A stretch of DNA of 32,503 bases from Verrucomicrobiota bacterium (GTDB taxonomy: Bacteria > Verrucomicrobiota > Verrucomicrobiia > Limisphaerales > PALSA-1396). Below the pieces are notes generated by a model. That model was not told the DNA's origin and ran no database searches. It saw only the letters and a list, made by a program, of their open reading frames with translations. Location: positions 1 to 32,503 of the forward strand of contig JACQFP010000014.1 of NCBI GenBank assembly GCA_016200005.1. Direction: 5' to 3'. The first letter of the stretch is position 1. Each line of letters starts with the position of its first letter. A program made the position numbers and the translations under genes. Shown in pieces: positions 1-7,171 of the stretch.

Positions 1-27
1 TGCGCTCGGCTCGCTACGCTCGCCTTC

Positions 28-60
28 GCTCCGCCTCACCCCGGAGGGGTGGAGGCGGAG
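28..60. repeat. imperfect inverted repeat (hairpin)
   Basis: The arms CTCCGCCTCACCCC and GGGGTGGAGGCGGAG face each other across a very short loop, with one extra G in the right arm. There is no T-run on either side, so a Rho-independent terminator is not well supported. The sequence just before it is a low-complexity run of GCTCGC-like units. It could be the end of an upstream transcription unit outside the window or a small interspersed palindrome. Confidence 0.45.
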
Positions 61-122
61 AGAAGAAAGACAATTTACAGAAAGACTTTTACACCGACGG
101 AAGAGCCGTCCACCTGCGACAT

Positions 123-136
123 GGGGGGTACCCCCC
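123..136. promoter_or_regulatory. perfect 14-bp palindrome upstream of the BON gene
   Basis: GGGGGGTACCCCCC is its own reverse complement and lies about 80 bp before the BON-domain start codon, inside the presumed promoter region. A second near-symmetric motif, AACACAGTGTT, follows at about 170-180. Either could be an operator, but no regulator is assigned. Confidence 0.35.
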
Positions 137-217
137 GCTGGCAAGGGCGGGCGCATATCGTATCGTAAACACAGTGTTAAAAAACCAAAAACGTAGAAAC
201 AGAAAGTCAAAAATATA

Positions 218-997
218 ATGAAATCGAAAATAACCTATCCGCTCGCGCTGTTAGCAGCCACGGGCGCTTTGTTCATCACCAGCACGGCGCTGCACGCGAC
301 CGAGACGGATAACCGCATCGAGGCATCGGCCAAAAAGTCCCATGTATTCAAGACATACCTCCAGGGCGATTCGATTGCGCTTCACTCCAAGGATGGCGTT
401 GTCACCTTGAAGGGAACGGTTGCGGAAAGTTCCCATAGATCCCTCGCCGAAGACACGGTGGAGAGTCTGCCTGGTGTCAAGAGCGTGGATAATCAACTGA
501 TAGTCAAAGGGGAAAGCCACGCCGAACATTCGGATGGCTGGGTGGGCGTGAAAGTGAAGTCCGCGCTGTTGTTTCATCGCAACGTGAGGGCCACCAAGAC
601 CGACGTGAACGTCCAGGACGGCATCGTCACGTTGAGCGGCGAGGCCAACAGCCAGGCCCAAAAGGAACTCACGACCGAATACGCCAAAGACGTGGAAGGC
701 GTCAAAGACGTGAAGAACCAGATGACGGTCGTCAAGAACTCCAGCCCGCCGGATCGAACGATCGGCGAGAAGATTGATGACGCCTCCATCACCGCCCAGG
801 TCAAGTCGTCGTTGATGTCGCATCGCTCGACCAGCGCCCTAAAGACGAAGGTCAAGACGACGGATGGCGTGGTCACGGTGAGCGGCAATGCCAAGAACGC
901 CGCCGAAAAGAGCTTGGTCACCAAACTCGTCACCGACATTGACGGAGTGACCAGCGTGGTCAACAACATGACCCTCGAGGTCGCCAAGAATAACTAA
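218..997 (+). CDS. secreted protein with three BON domains (OsmY-like)
   Basis: The 259-residue product starts with a signal peptide (positive MKSK, hydrophobic core, cleavage probably after ALHA near residue 27), so it should be exported to the periplasm or envelope. Three consecutive BON domains follow at roughly residues 31-98, 106-172 and 185-255. Each shows the alternating 'D-G-V/I-V-T-L/V-x-G' strand and the closing 'G-V-x-x-V-x-N' motif. BON domains are small lipid- or envelope-associating modules known from OsmY, a periplasmic protein induced by osmotic stress. The start has no clear Shine-Dalgarno, only an A-rich leader. A strong hairpin lies just downstream, then two tiny membrane-protein genes, a grouping that suggests envelope stress. 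Domain assignment is firm; the physiological role is inferred. Confidence 0.9.
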   Translation: MKSKITYPLALLAATGALFITSTALHATETDNRIEASAKKSHVFKTYLQGDSIALHSKDGVVTLKGTVAESSHRSLAEDTVESLPGVKSVDNQLIVKGESHAEHSDGWVGVKVKSALLFHRNVRATKTDVNVQDGIVTLSGEANSQAQKELTTEYAKDVEGVKDVKNQMTVVKNSSPPDRTIGEKIDDASITAQVKSSLMSHRSTSALKTKVKTTDGVVTVSGNAKNAAEKSLVTKLVTDIDGVTSVVNNMTLEVAKNN

Positions 998-1007
998 ACT
1001 GATGGAT

Positions 1008-1050
1008 CGCTGTCGGCTGGCGCGCAACGCGCCAGCCCGCAGCGGTTCTT
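1008..1050 (+). terminator. strong stem-loop after the BON gene
   Basis: A perfect 10-bp stem (GGCTGGCGCG / CGCGCCAGCC, 1015-1024 and 1028-1037) closes on a CAA loop. An outer CGCTG/CAGCG stem extends it (1008-1012 and 1040-1044). The tail GTTCTT is only moderately T-rich. It is probably a terminator or an mRNA-stabilising hairpin separating the BON gene from the small membrane-protein genes. Confidence 0.6.
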
Positions 1051-1071
1051 AAACCAATTGAAAGGAAACGT

Positions 1072-1224
1072 ATGTTATACACGATTGCGGTAGTATTGAT
1101 AATCCTGTGGCTGCTCGGACTGGTCACCGGCTACACGATAGGTTCGTTTATTCACATCCTGCTGGTCATTGCGGTCATCATGATACTCGTAAACCTCATT
1201 ACGGGTCGCAAGCCACTGAGTTAA
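1072..1224 (+). CDS. lmo0937-family small membrane protein
   Basis: This short reading frame encodes 50 residues beginning MLYTIAVVLIILWLLGL. It has two hydrophobic stretches (about 3-19 and 25-43) split by a 'TGYTIGS' turn and ends in a short basic tail (TGRKPLS). The layout and the G-x-x-x-G-S-F-I-H-I-L-L-V core match the small lmo0937-type membrane proteins found in many bacteria, often near stress genes. A good ribosome-binding site (AAAGGAA) lies about 5 nt before the ATG. It follows the BON gene and precedes another tiny membrane protein. Family recognition is good; the function of the family is unknown. Confidence 0.8.
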   Translation: MLYTIAVVLIILWLLGLVTGYTIGSFIHILLVIAVIMILVNLITGRKPLS

Positions 1225-1262
1225 GAAGCTGCTAACCAAAGAAAGTAAACTGGAGATTCAAT

Positions 1263-1478
1263 ATGAACACAAAAACCATAGTGGCCGTCATTCTGATCGC
1301 TCTTGGCGTCGTGGTGCTCGCTTACTCGGGCATTACCTTTAAGACCCCGGGGAAACCGGTCGAGTTCCTCGGCATGCACATTGAGACCACCGACAGCCAT
1401 TTCATCCCGCCGGTCGCTGGAGCACTCGCGCTCGTCGGCGGAATCGTGTTGCTGGTGGTCAGACCCAGGCGGGCTTGA
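1263..1478 (+). CDS. small two-helix membrane protein
   Basis: The 71-residue product has one hydrophobic helix at residues 5-22 and a second at about 49-66, separated by a polar loop with 'YSGITFKTPGKPVEFLGMHIET'-type residues, and ends in a basic RPRRA tail. The 'LGxVVLAYxGIT' opening and 'ALVGGIVLLV' closing resemble a widespread but unnamed family of stress-associated small membrane proteins. It sits 38 bp after the lmo0937-like gene, with a GGAG element before the ATG, so the two are probably co-transcribed. No biochemical role can be read from the sequence. Confidence 0.7.
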   Translation: MNTKTIVAVILIALGVVVLAYSGITFKTPGKPVEFLGMHIETTDSHFIPPVAGALALVGGIVLLVVRPRRA

Positions 1479-1679
1479 TGCACAGAGTCGAACGGGTGCC
1501 AGCATGAAAGGCCACCGGGATCCTCATCGGCGCGGTGCTCGTGGTGGTCGTCGTTCTAAAGGTAATGGGCTTGTGCTGATCGCCGCTGCGTCGTTGTCGT
1601 TCTGAAGTTCAATTGTTCATTCGAGTTTCATTTGACCGGTTGCTAATGCGATTGAACTTGCTAAACTGCCGGGCACGAT

Positions 1680-2567
1680 ATGGAACTGCGTCACCTGCGG
1701 GATTTCGTGGCCGTGGCAGAAAATCTGAGTTTTACCAAGGCCGCCGCAAAGCTGCATTTAGCGCAGCCCTCGCTCACGCGCCAAATCCATAACCTGGAGG
1801 AGGAGATCGGCGTGCGTCTCCTGAACCGTTCCAAAAGCCAGGTGGCCTTGACCGAGGAAGGGCGGGCTTTCCTCGTTGATGCCCGACGCGTGCTGGCGCT
1901 GGCCACGGAAAGTGTCCAGGCGGTGCAGCGTCTCAGCCGGGGCGAAACCGGCCAGTTGAACATTGCGTATTCGTCCAATTTTAGTTTCGAGCTGCTCCCC
2001 GAAACGCTCGGGGCCTTCCGCCTGGCCTTCCCACACACTGCGCTGAACATCTTCGACATGACGCCGGCGGAACAGTTTCGCGCCCTGGAAGCGCGCAAGA
2101 TCGATCTGGGCTTTGTGGGGTTGCGTCCTCCAGCATCCACGAGGGGCTTGCAATGGGAAAGCATCGCCCGGCACAGAACGGTGGTGGTCCTGCCGGCAAA
2201 GCATCCGCTGGCCAGCAAGCGCCGGGTAAATCTCGGCGAGTTGAAAACGATGTTTTTCGTGGGCATGTCCGAGAAGACGCATCCGGGCTTTCGCGATTGG
2301 CTCTGCGAAACCTGCCAGCCGGCTGGGTTCACGCCGAGAATTCTGCAAGACGCCGAGTTGGAACCCGCGCTCATGACGTTCGTCGCCGAAGGTTTGGGCG
2401 TCACCCTGGCGCGCGAGCACATCAAAAACCTGCCCCAACCCGGAGTGGCCATCCGGCCATTGGCGTCGCCGGTCAAGACCGATTACTACATTGCCTGGAA
2501 TCGGGATAACGATTCACGCGCCTTGCGACAATACATCGAGATCGTCAAAAGCCTCACCGCACCGTAG
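1680..2567 (+). CDS. LysR-family transcriptional regulator
   Basis: The 295-residue protein has the classical LysR N-terminal winged helix-turn-helix at residues 1-60 (MELRHLRDFVAVAENLSFTK, then the conserved AAxxLHLAQPSLTRQIHxLE). The periplasmic-binding-like effector domain occupies about residues 88-293. Length matches the family. It binds DNA as a multimer and usually senses a small aromatic or organic-acid ligand. LysR genes commonly control a divergent neighbour, but the upstream gene here runs in the same direction, so its target cannot be named. The start has no strong ribosome-binding site but matches the conserved family N-terminus. Confidence 0.93.
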   Translation: MELRHLRDFVAVAENLSFTKAAAKLHLAQPSLTRQIHNLEEEIGVRLLNRSKSQVALTEEGRAFLVDARRVLALATESVQAVQRLSRGETGQLNIAYSSNFSFELLPETLGAFRLAFPHTALNIFDMTPAEQFRALEARKIDLGFVGLRPPASTRGLQWESIARHRTVVVLPAKHPLASKRRVNLGELKTMFFVGMSEKTHPGFRDWLCETCQPAGFTPRILQDAELEPALMTFVAEGLGVTLAREHIKNLPQPGVAIRPLASPVKTDYYIAWNRDNDSRALRQYIEIVKSLTAP

Positions 2568-2694
2568 TGTCCTGAATTAAGCAGCGTGGAAGTCCACGGG
2601 TCTTTGGTCGGATTTGGGCATGACAGCGCGGCGTTGAACGTTCATAGTGGGGATGTGTTCAACCGACATCAGTCCAGCCAAAACAGGTGAAGAT

Positions 2695-3120
2695 ATGAAA
2701 TTGAAGATAACGCGTGCGGTCGTGTGGGCTGCGGATGTCGAAGACCGTCCGGGTGGCTTGGCGGAAAAGCTTGGGGCACTCGCCCAGGTGGGCACAAATC
2801 TGGACTTCATTCTTGCGCGACGGGCACCCGAGTCACCCGGAATGGGAGTGGTGTTCGTAGCTCCCTTGAAGGGCGCGGCACAGATTAAAGCTGCCAACGA
2901 CACTGGTTTCCTGAAGACTAAAATGATGCATGCCGTGCGTGTGGAGGGAGCGAACAGACCGGGTGTTAGCAGCGAAATTACAGGCGCAATCGCCTCAGCC
3001 GGCATCAGCTTGCGGGGCTGCTCCGCAACAGCGGTCGGCAAGCGGTTTGTCGGTTATCTCGCGCTAGACGGTGCAAAGGAAGCCGACAGAGCGATCCGGG
3101 TGCTTCGGCGATTGTCTTAG
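2695..3120 (+). CDS. tandem ACT-domain protein
   Basis: From the chosen ATG the product is 141 residues. The first ACT-like module covers about residues 3-68 (EDRPGGLAEKLGALAQVGTN) and the second about 77-141 (NRPGVSSEITGAIASAGISL). The 'D/N-R-P-G' plus helix pattern repeated twice is diagnostic for ACT, a small-molecule (usually amino-acid) binding fold. No catalytic domain is attached, so it is a free-standing sensor-type protein. The start at 2695 is preferred over an upstream in-frame ATG at 2647 because AGGTGA sits just before it and the family fold begins there. The partner enzyme or regulator is unknown. Confidence 0.8.
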   Translation: MKLKITRAVVWAADVEDRPGGLAEKLGALAQVGTNLDFILARRAPESPGMGVVFVAPLKGAAQIKAANDTGFLKTKMMHAVRVEGANRPGVSSEITGAIASAGISLRGCSATAVGKRFVGYLALDGAKEADRAIRVLRRLS

Positions 3121-3474
3121 GTCAACAACTTCCCTGCTGTTACCGAAGTTCGAACTGTCCCGGCGCGCCTGTTTCGTTAGCCGATTTCGGCATCCGAATT
3201 CCCAATGTTGCTTTTCTGTTCTGCTCTGGAGGTTCTGGGAATCGCGCGCTTTGCGCAACGGAACGGGCTTGGTCGAGGGGGCCCGCTCACCATGTTGTTG
3301 CTGAACGAGCTTTGTGGCAGCGATCCGGTGCGGCAGGCAGAAGCAGAGGCAGCCGCTTGCAACGCCATCAGCGCCCGAATACGTTTCTGGGATGGCGTGC
3401 TCAAAGCCATAGAAGCCAACGTGTCCCCTCGGCATTTGTTGAGCCGCTCACGAATTGGCGGCTCTGCCCGATGA
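3121..3474. other. intergenic stretch without a recognised gene
   Basis: This roughly 350-bp region has open frames on both strands (for example plus 3205-3474, whose TGA directly precedes the SagB ATG). None gives a recognisable protein or a convincing ribosome-binding site. It presumably holds the SagB promoter. Confidence 0.4.
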
Positions 3475-5247
3475 ATGAACACCGAGATCGATTTCGCAGT
3501 CACCGAGACGCTGCTTTATCACGAGCAGACCAAGCATCATTTTCATCGCTATGCGCGGTCCGCCGGGTTCCTGGACTGGGCCAATCAGCCCAATCCCTTC
3601 CGCTTCTACGAAGGAGTGACCGCGGTCAGGCTTCCGTTGCTGCAAAAAGACCCCGCGAGCGAGCACCTGGCCTTGTATGAAAGGAGCCGTAACGCCTTCC
3701 AGGATTTTACCCGCGAAACCATCGGCGCTTTTCTTGAGTTATCACTCGGGCTTTCGGCGTGGAAATCCATTCCGGGAACCACCTGGGCTTTGCGGATGAA
3801 TCCTTCCAGCGGCAATCTTCATCCGACCGAAGCCCACCTGATCCTGCCGGTGCTGCCCGGAGTCGCCGCGGGCGTCTTCCATTACAACTCTTTCCTGCAC
3901 GCTCTGGAACCCAGAGCTCAAGTGCCCGAAACGCTGTGGCAGCAAATCAAAGAGCATCTGCACACGGATGGATTCCTTGTCGCCTTGACCAGCATCTTTT
4001 GGCGCGAAGCCTGGAAATACGGTGAACGGGCTTTTCGCTATTGCCAGCACGACGTTGGACATGCCATGGCGGCCCTCAGCTTCTCCGCCAATCTGCTCGG
4101 CTGGAGAGTCACCTGGCTGAATGCGGTGTCGGACGAGGAGATGGCGAGCTTGTTGGGCTTCGATCAAATCCACTGGCCGGAGTTCGAGTCGGAGCATACC
4201 GAGCTGCTGTGTTTCGTCCACCGCAGCGGGGAGCAGCGGATTCCGCGAGATTTGCCGTCAGAGATTGTATCGGAGTTTTCCGGGCTGGAGTTCCAGGGAA
4301 CGCCAAATCAATTGAGCGAGGATCATGTGGATTGGGAAATTATTTCGCGCGTGGCGGAGGCAACGGCAAGACCCCAACGTTGTTTCTTCCTCTCCCCGCG
4401 AGGAACGAGTGGGGAGAGGATCGAGGAGAGTGGAATTCCTGATAAAAACGCGCCTCCTCTCCCCGGCCCTCTCCTCCATCCGATGGAGCAGAGGGGGTTG
4501 CCGGAAACAACACGCCCGTTTTACGCGCCGACGGCCCAATCTGCAATCCCTGCCGCACAAATCATTCGCCAAAGAAGGAGCGCGGTGGCCTTCGATGGGG
4601 TCACCAGCATCACTAAAAACCAGTTTTGCACCATGCTGGACAAGACCCTGCCCCGCGACGACGGCGCGCCGTTCGATCTCGGACTGACCGTCGCTTGCGT
4701 GCATCTGCTCTTGTTCGTCCACCGCGTCACGGGATTGGAGCCGGGCTTGTATTTCTTGCCGCGAGCGGAACGGGATTTGCCCGTCTTGCGGCAAAAGTGC
4801 CATCGCCATTTCCTCTGGCGTCCAGTGGAGGAAGCGCTTCCCTTGTATTTGCTCCAGGCCGGAGATTTTCAGAGCACCGCAACGTCGGTAAGCTGCCAGC
4901 AGTCCATTGCGGGCGACGGCGCTTTCTCTTTGGGCATGATCGCGCGGTTTCGGGAGGAACTTGAGACGGCTCCCTGCCGCTATCGCCATCTATTTTGGGA
5001 AACCGGCATGATCGGGCAGGTCCTCTACCTGGAAGCCGAAGCCCAGAGCGTGAGAGCAACCGGCATCGGCTGTTTCTTCGACGATCCCGTGCATGAATTG
5101 ATGGGCCTGCCTGTGCGGGGCACGCAGACAGGCCTCGCGGACGACGCCTTCCAAAGCCTCTACCATTTCACCGTGGGCGGCCCTGTGGAAGACGCTCGGC
5201 TCGCGACCCTCGCAGCCTACCACCACTTGGAAGCATCAGTCCGTTAG
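3475..5247 (+). CDS. SagB-type dehydrogenase (nitroreductase fold, two domains)
   Basis: The 590-residue product contains two nitroreductase-like halves. The N-terminal half (about residues 65-265) has the 'LRMNPSSGNLHPTEAHLILP' segment typical of SagB/ThcOx-type flavin oxidoreductases. The C-terminal half (about 363-580) opens with 'IIRQRRSAVAFDG' and includes 'SIAGDGAFSLGMIARF' and 'WETGMIGQVLYLEAEA'. SagB enzymes use FMN to oxidise azolines to azoles in peptide natural products. Stand-alone homologues of unknown substrate are also common, and no SagC/SagD cyclodehydratase or precursor peptide is recognisable nearby. Residues about 303-343 are encoded by a palindromic interspersed repeat in the linker between the halves, without breaking the frame. 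The ATG at 3475 overlaps a short upstream frame. Confidence 0.85.
   Translation: MNTEIDFAVTETLLYHEQTKHHFHRYARSAGFLDWANQPNPFRFYEGVTAVRLPLLQKDPASEHLALYERSRNAFQDFTRETIGAFLELSLGLSAWKSIPGTTWALRMNPSSGNLHPTEAHLILPVLPGVAAGVFHYNSFLHALEPRAQVPETLWQQIKEHLHTDGFLVALTSIFWREAWKYGERAFRYCQHDVGHAMAALSFSANLLGWRVTWLNAVSDEEMASLLGFDQIHWPEFESEHTELLCFVHRSGEQRIPRDLPSEIVSEFSGLEFQGTPNQLSEDHVDWEIISRVAEATARPQRCFFLSPRGTSGERIEESGIPDKNAPPLPGPLLHPMEQRGLPETTRPFYAPTAQSAIPAAQIIRQRRSAVAFDGVTSITKNQFCTMLDKTLPRDDGAPFDLGLTVACVHLLLFVHRVTGLEPGLYFLPRAERDLPVLRQKCHRHFLWRPVEEALPLYLLQAGDFQSTATSVSCQQSIAGDGAFSLGMIARFREELETAPCRYRHLFWETGMIGQVLYLEAEAQSVRATGIGCFFDDPVHELMGLPVRGTQTGLADDAFQSLYHFTVGGPVEDARLATLAAYHHLEASVR
4386..4499. repeat. palindromic interspersed repeat inside the SagB gene
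   Basis: Two hairpins are visible: CCTCTCCCC/GGGGAGAGG (4389-4397 and 4411-4419), and CCCTCT plus CTCCATC pairing with GATGGAG and AGAGGG (4467-4480 with 4482-4495). The layout matches the repeat at 20212-20325. The element is read through in frame by the host gene and falls in the linker between its two domains. Its right end is less well conserved. Confidence 0.75.
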
Positions 5248-5374
5248 CCCTCAAGCATGGAACATCGCATCTGCTTCGGACGGTCGCGCATCGTGTAAAT
5301 CGTCTCGGTGGAGATCCCGTGTCACTCAGAATCTTGCTCGTAGGCGGTGACTGCCTTTGGTAAATTGCCTCCGC

Positions 5375-5590
5375 ATGAACCGGCTGCTTTTCGGTGACAA
5401 TCTAGGTTGGCTACGGAACAAGGAACTTTTTCCGGACGTCAGCGTTGACCTGGTTTATCTCGACCCGCCGTTCAATTCCAACGCGGATTACAACGTCCTG
5501 TTCCGCGAAGCTTCCGGCGAAGCCAGTCAGGCGCAATTCCAAGACGTCGAGAACACTTTCCTTTCAAACCTGAAAAACCTGAACCACTGA
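5375..5590 (+). pseudogene. DNA methyltransferase, N-terminal remnant
   Basis: The frame starts MNRLLFGDNLGWLRNKELF and includes the catalytic motif DPPFN (residues about 33-37, in 'VDLVYLDPPFNSNADYNVLF'). This is typical of beta-type N6-adenine/N4-cytosine DNA methyltransferases. After about residue 57 the similarity to such enzymes ends, and the frame stops after 71 residues in an unrelated tail. Full-length relatives run to several hundred residues, so this is an N-terminal piece lacking the SAM-binding and target-recognition parts. Pieces resembling the C-terminal part of the same family lie at 6804-7074, 8277-8452 and 11867-12203. The ATG at 5375 fits the family start better than an upstream TTG. 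Confidence 0.75.
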
Positions 5591-5605
5591 ACAAAGGAGA
5601 AACTA

Positions 5606-6025
5606 ATGGATGCAAAAAAACTCATCGAAATGCGGAAACTGGCTGAGAAATCTGTCGCTGAAATGCCAGATGGCGAGCTGAAGCTGAAAGCCTTTGAGGT
5701 CATCCTCAGCCATTTGCTTGCCCCAAGAGAACCAACACCGACTCAAGACGCTCCAGTATCGCCAAAAGTGAGCAGAAAGAAAGAAGCCGAAGCCGACGTT
5801 GATGACGAAACTGCCGCCGGTAGAATCCTGGTCCTTAAAGACGAAGGATTCTTCAAATCCCCAAAATCTAGCGGGCAGATTCGTGACGAGTTGCAGGCAC
5901 ACGGATGGCATTATCCGGCGACTTCCCTCAGTGGCGAGTTAATATCTCTGGTCCAACGGCGAAAGTTACGCCGACAGAAAGACAAAGTTGGAAATAAAAA
6001 GTTGTGGGTCTATACGAATCCCTAA
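5606..6025 (+). CDS. hypothetical protein, first gene of a cassette inside the methyltransferase remnant
   Basis: The 139-residue protein is not a family I can name. Residues 1-45 look helical (KKLIEMRKLAEKSVAEMPDG), residues 46-75 form a proline-, lysine- and glutamate-rich linker, and residues 76-139 look like a compact basic domain ('SGQIRDELQAHGWHYPATSL' then 'LVQRRKLRRQK'), suggestive of a winged helix that could bind nucleic acid. The start has a strong AAAGGAGA ribosome-binding site. It lies 15 bp after the truncated methyltransferase piece and 9 bp before the DUF4145-like gene, so the two genes form one unit. Function is unknown; a defence or regulatory role is only an inference from position. 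Confidence 0.65.
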   Translation: MDAKKLIEMRKLAEKSVAEMPDGELKLKAFEVILSHLLAPREPTPTQDAPVSPKVSRKKEAEADVDDETAAGRILVLKDEGFFKSPKSSGQIRDELQAHGWHYPATSLSGELISLVQRRKLRRQKDKVGNKKLWVYTNP

Positions 6026-6034
6026 AGGTTTCAC

Positions 6035-6802
6035 GTGTCGAACGCTCGTTACGAGGAATTCGTCCGTAAGCTGGACGACATCATCAAAGCTCTCCGTGCC
6101 GCCAAGCGGAACAAGGTCAGCTTGGCATCTCACTCCTTTTATTCTATCAAGGTTCGAGGAGCGCTAGCCAGAGTTCGTAAAGCTTTCTTGGCCTTGCTGC
6201 GGGACTACCCACCGGAGCGCTATCCTCGGGTAGCTTTCCAACTCGCGACTATCGAGCCACTCATTCAGCGCATGACGACAATCTATCCAGCTCCGCCTGC
6301 CGAAATGCTCAAGCTCGCAGATGAAACCTCTTTCAAAGTGCAATCAGACTTAGCTGCTGAACTCGAAACTACCGAGACGCCAGCGAACTCGGCCACTATC
6401 GCCGTCTTCATCCCGAACGATTTAATCGAAGACCGGTTTCGCGTTCAGAAGAAAGTTTTATGGGAGATCAACCGTTGCTACGACAGCGCTTGCTACAATG
6501 CTTGCGCCGCAATGATACGCCGCCTGGTCGAATCATTGATCGTTCTTGCCTTTGAACATCACACCATTGCCGACAGAATCAAACGTGACGGTAACTATCT
6601 TGATTTTTCGGACTTGATTGGCAAAGCGAGTGCCGAGCCGACATTGGGACTGACTAGGAATACAAAACGGATTTTGCCCGAACTTAAATTCTTTGGCGAC
6701 CTTGCTGTCCACAACCGTAACGCTTACGTCCGTAAAGAGGATTTAGACAAACTTCATCAAGCAACGCGTTCTGCAATCGAGGAACTTGCAAACAACCTTT
6801 AG
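6035..6802 (+). CDS. DUF4145-like protein, second gene of the cassette
   Basis: The 255-residue product starts with GTG preceded by AAAGG. The C-terminal half (about residues 145-250) carries the pattern of DUF4145-type domains: a helix with 'CYNACAAMIRRLVESLIVLAF', then 'LKFFGDLAVHNRNAYVRKEDLD'. DUF4145 occurs alone and fused to restriction subunits and other defence proteins; its biochemical activity is not established. The N-terminal 130 residues are helical and unassigned. The stop codon is followed almost at once (6804) by methyltransferase C-terminal sequence, so the cassette sits exactly where the middle of that gene should be. Family assignment is moderate. Confidence 0.65.
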   Translation: MSNARYEEFVRKLDDIIKALRAAKRNKVSLASHSFYSIKVRGALARVRKAFLALLRDYPPERYPRVAFQLATIEPLIQRMTTIYPAPPAEMLKLADETSFKVQSDLAAELETTETPANSATIAVFIPNDLIEDRFRVQKKVLWEINRCYDSACYNACAAMIRRLVESLIVLAFEHHTIADRIKRDGNYLDFSDLIGKASAEPTLGLTRNTKRILPELKFFGDLAVHNRNAYVRKEDLDKLHQATRSAIEELANNL

Positions 6803-6803
6803 T

Positions 6804-7074
6804 CGATCAGCATTGATGTCACTTATCTCGCCATCAACCTTATCAAGCGCCGTTTGAAAGATGCCTTTGGCGAGGAATTGCAATTTGAGGAAAAGGGCCA
6901 ACCCACGGATTTCACCAGCGCGCAACGGCTGGCGGAACTGGACAAGTTCCAATTCCAACATTGGGCGCTCTCGCTCATTGACGCCCGCCCGCTCAAGGAA
7001 GGCGACGGCAAGGGCGCATATCGCGGCGTGGACGGCTTGCTGTATTTCTATGAGTCCAAGGACGAGCGGCGGCC
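6804..7074 (+). pseudogene. DNA methyltransferase, C-terminal remnant 1
   Basis: The plus-strand frame reads 'SISIDVTYLAINLIKRRLKD', then 'FGEELQFEEKGQPTDF', 'LDKFQFQHWALSLIDARPL' and 'VDGLLYFYESKDERR'. This matches the C-terminal region of the methyltransferase family whose N-terminus lies at 5375. It has no start codon of its own. Similarity stops at 'GACGAGCGGCGG', where minus-strand UbiD-like sequence takes over. The last about 49 bp recur, with two differences, at 8278-8326. Confidence 0.75.
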
Positions 7075-7171
7075 ACGGGCGTTTGAAACCTTCACTCGGC
7101 AATTTCTTCGTCGCGTCGGTGCCAAGTTTTGCGCCGGTGGCGATTTCGCTGGTGGCGTGGTCGAGGGTCAT
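7072..7171 (-). pseudogene. UbiD-type decarboxylase, short C-terminal remnant
   Basis: On the minus strand 'MTLDHATSEIATGAKLGTDA' followed by 'TKKLPSEGFKRPWPP' matches the C-terminal tail of UbiD-family decarboxylases, prenylated-flavin enzymes. The remnant begins in an ATGA overlap with the SDR stop codon and is cut off by methyltransferase sequence at about 7072. It is related but not identical to the UbiD tail at 7989-8170, so two UbiD copies contributed. Confidence 0.6.
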
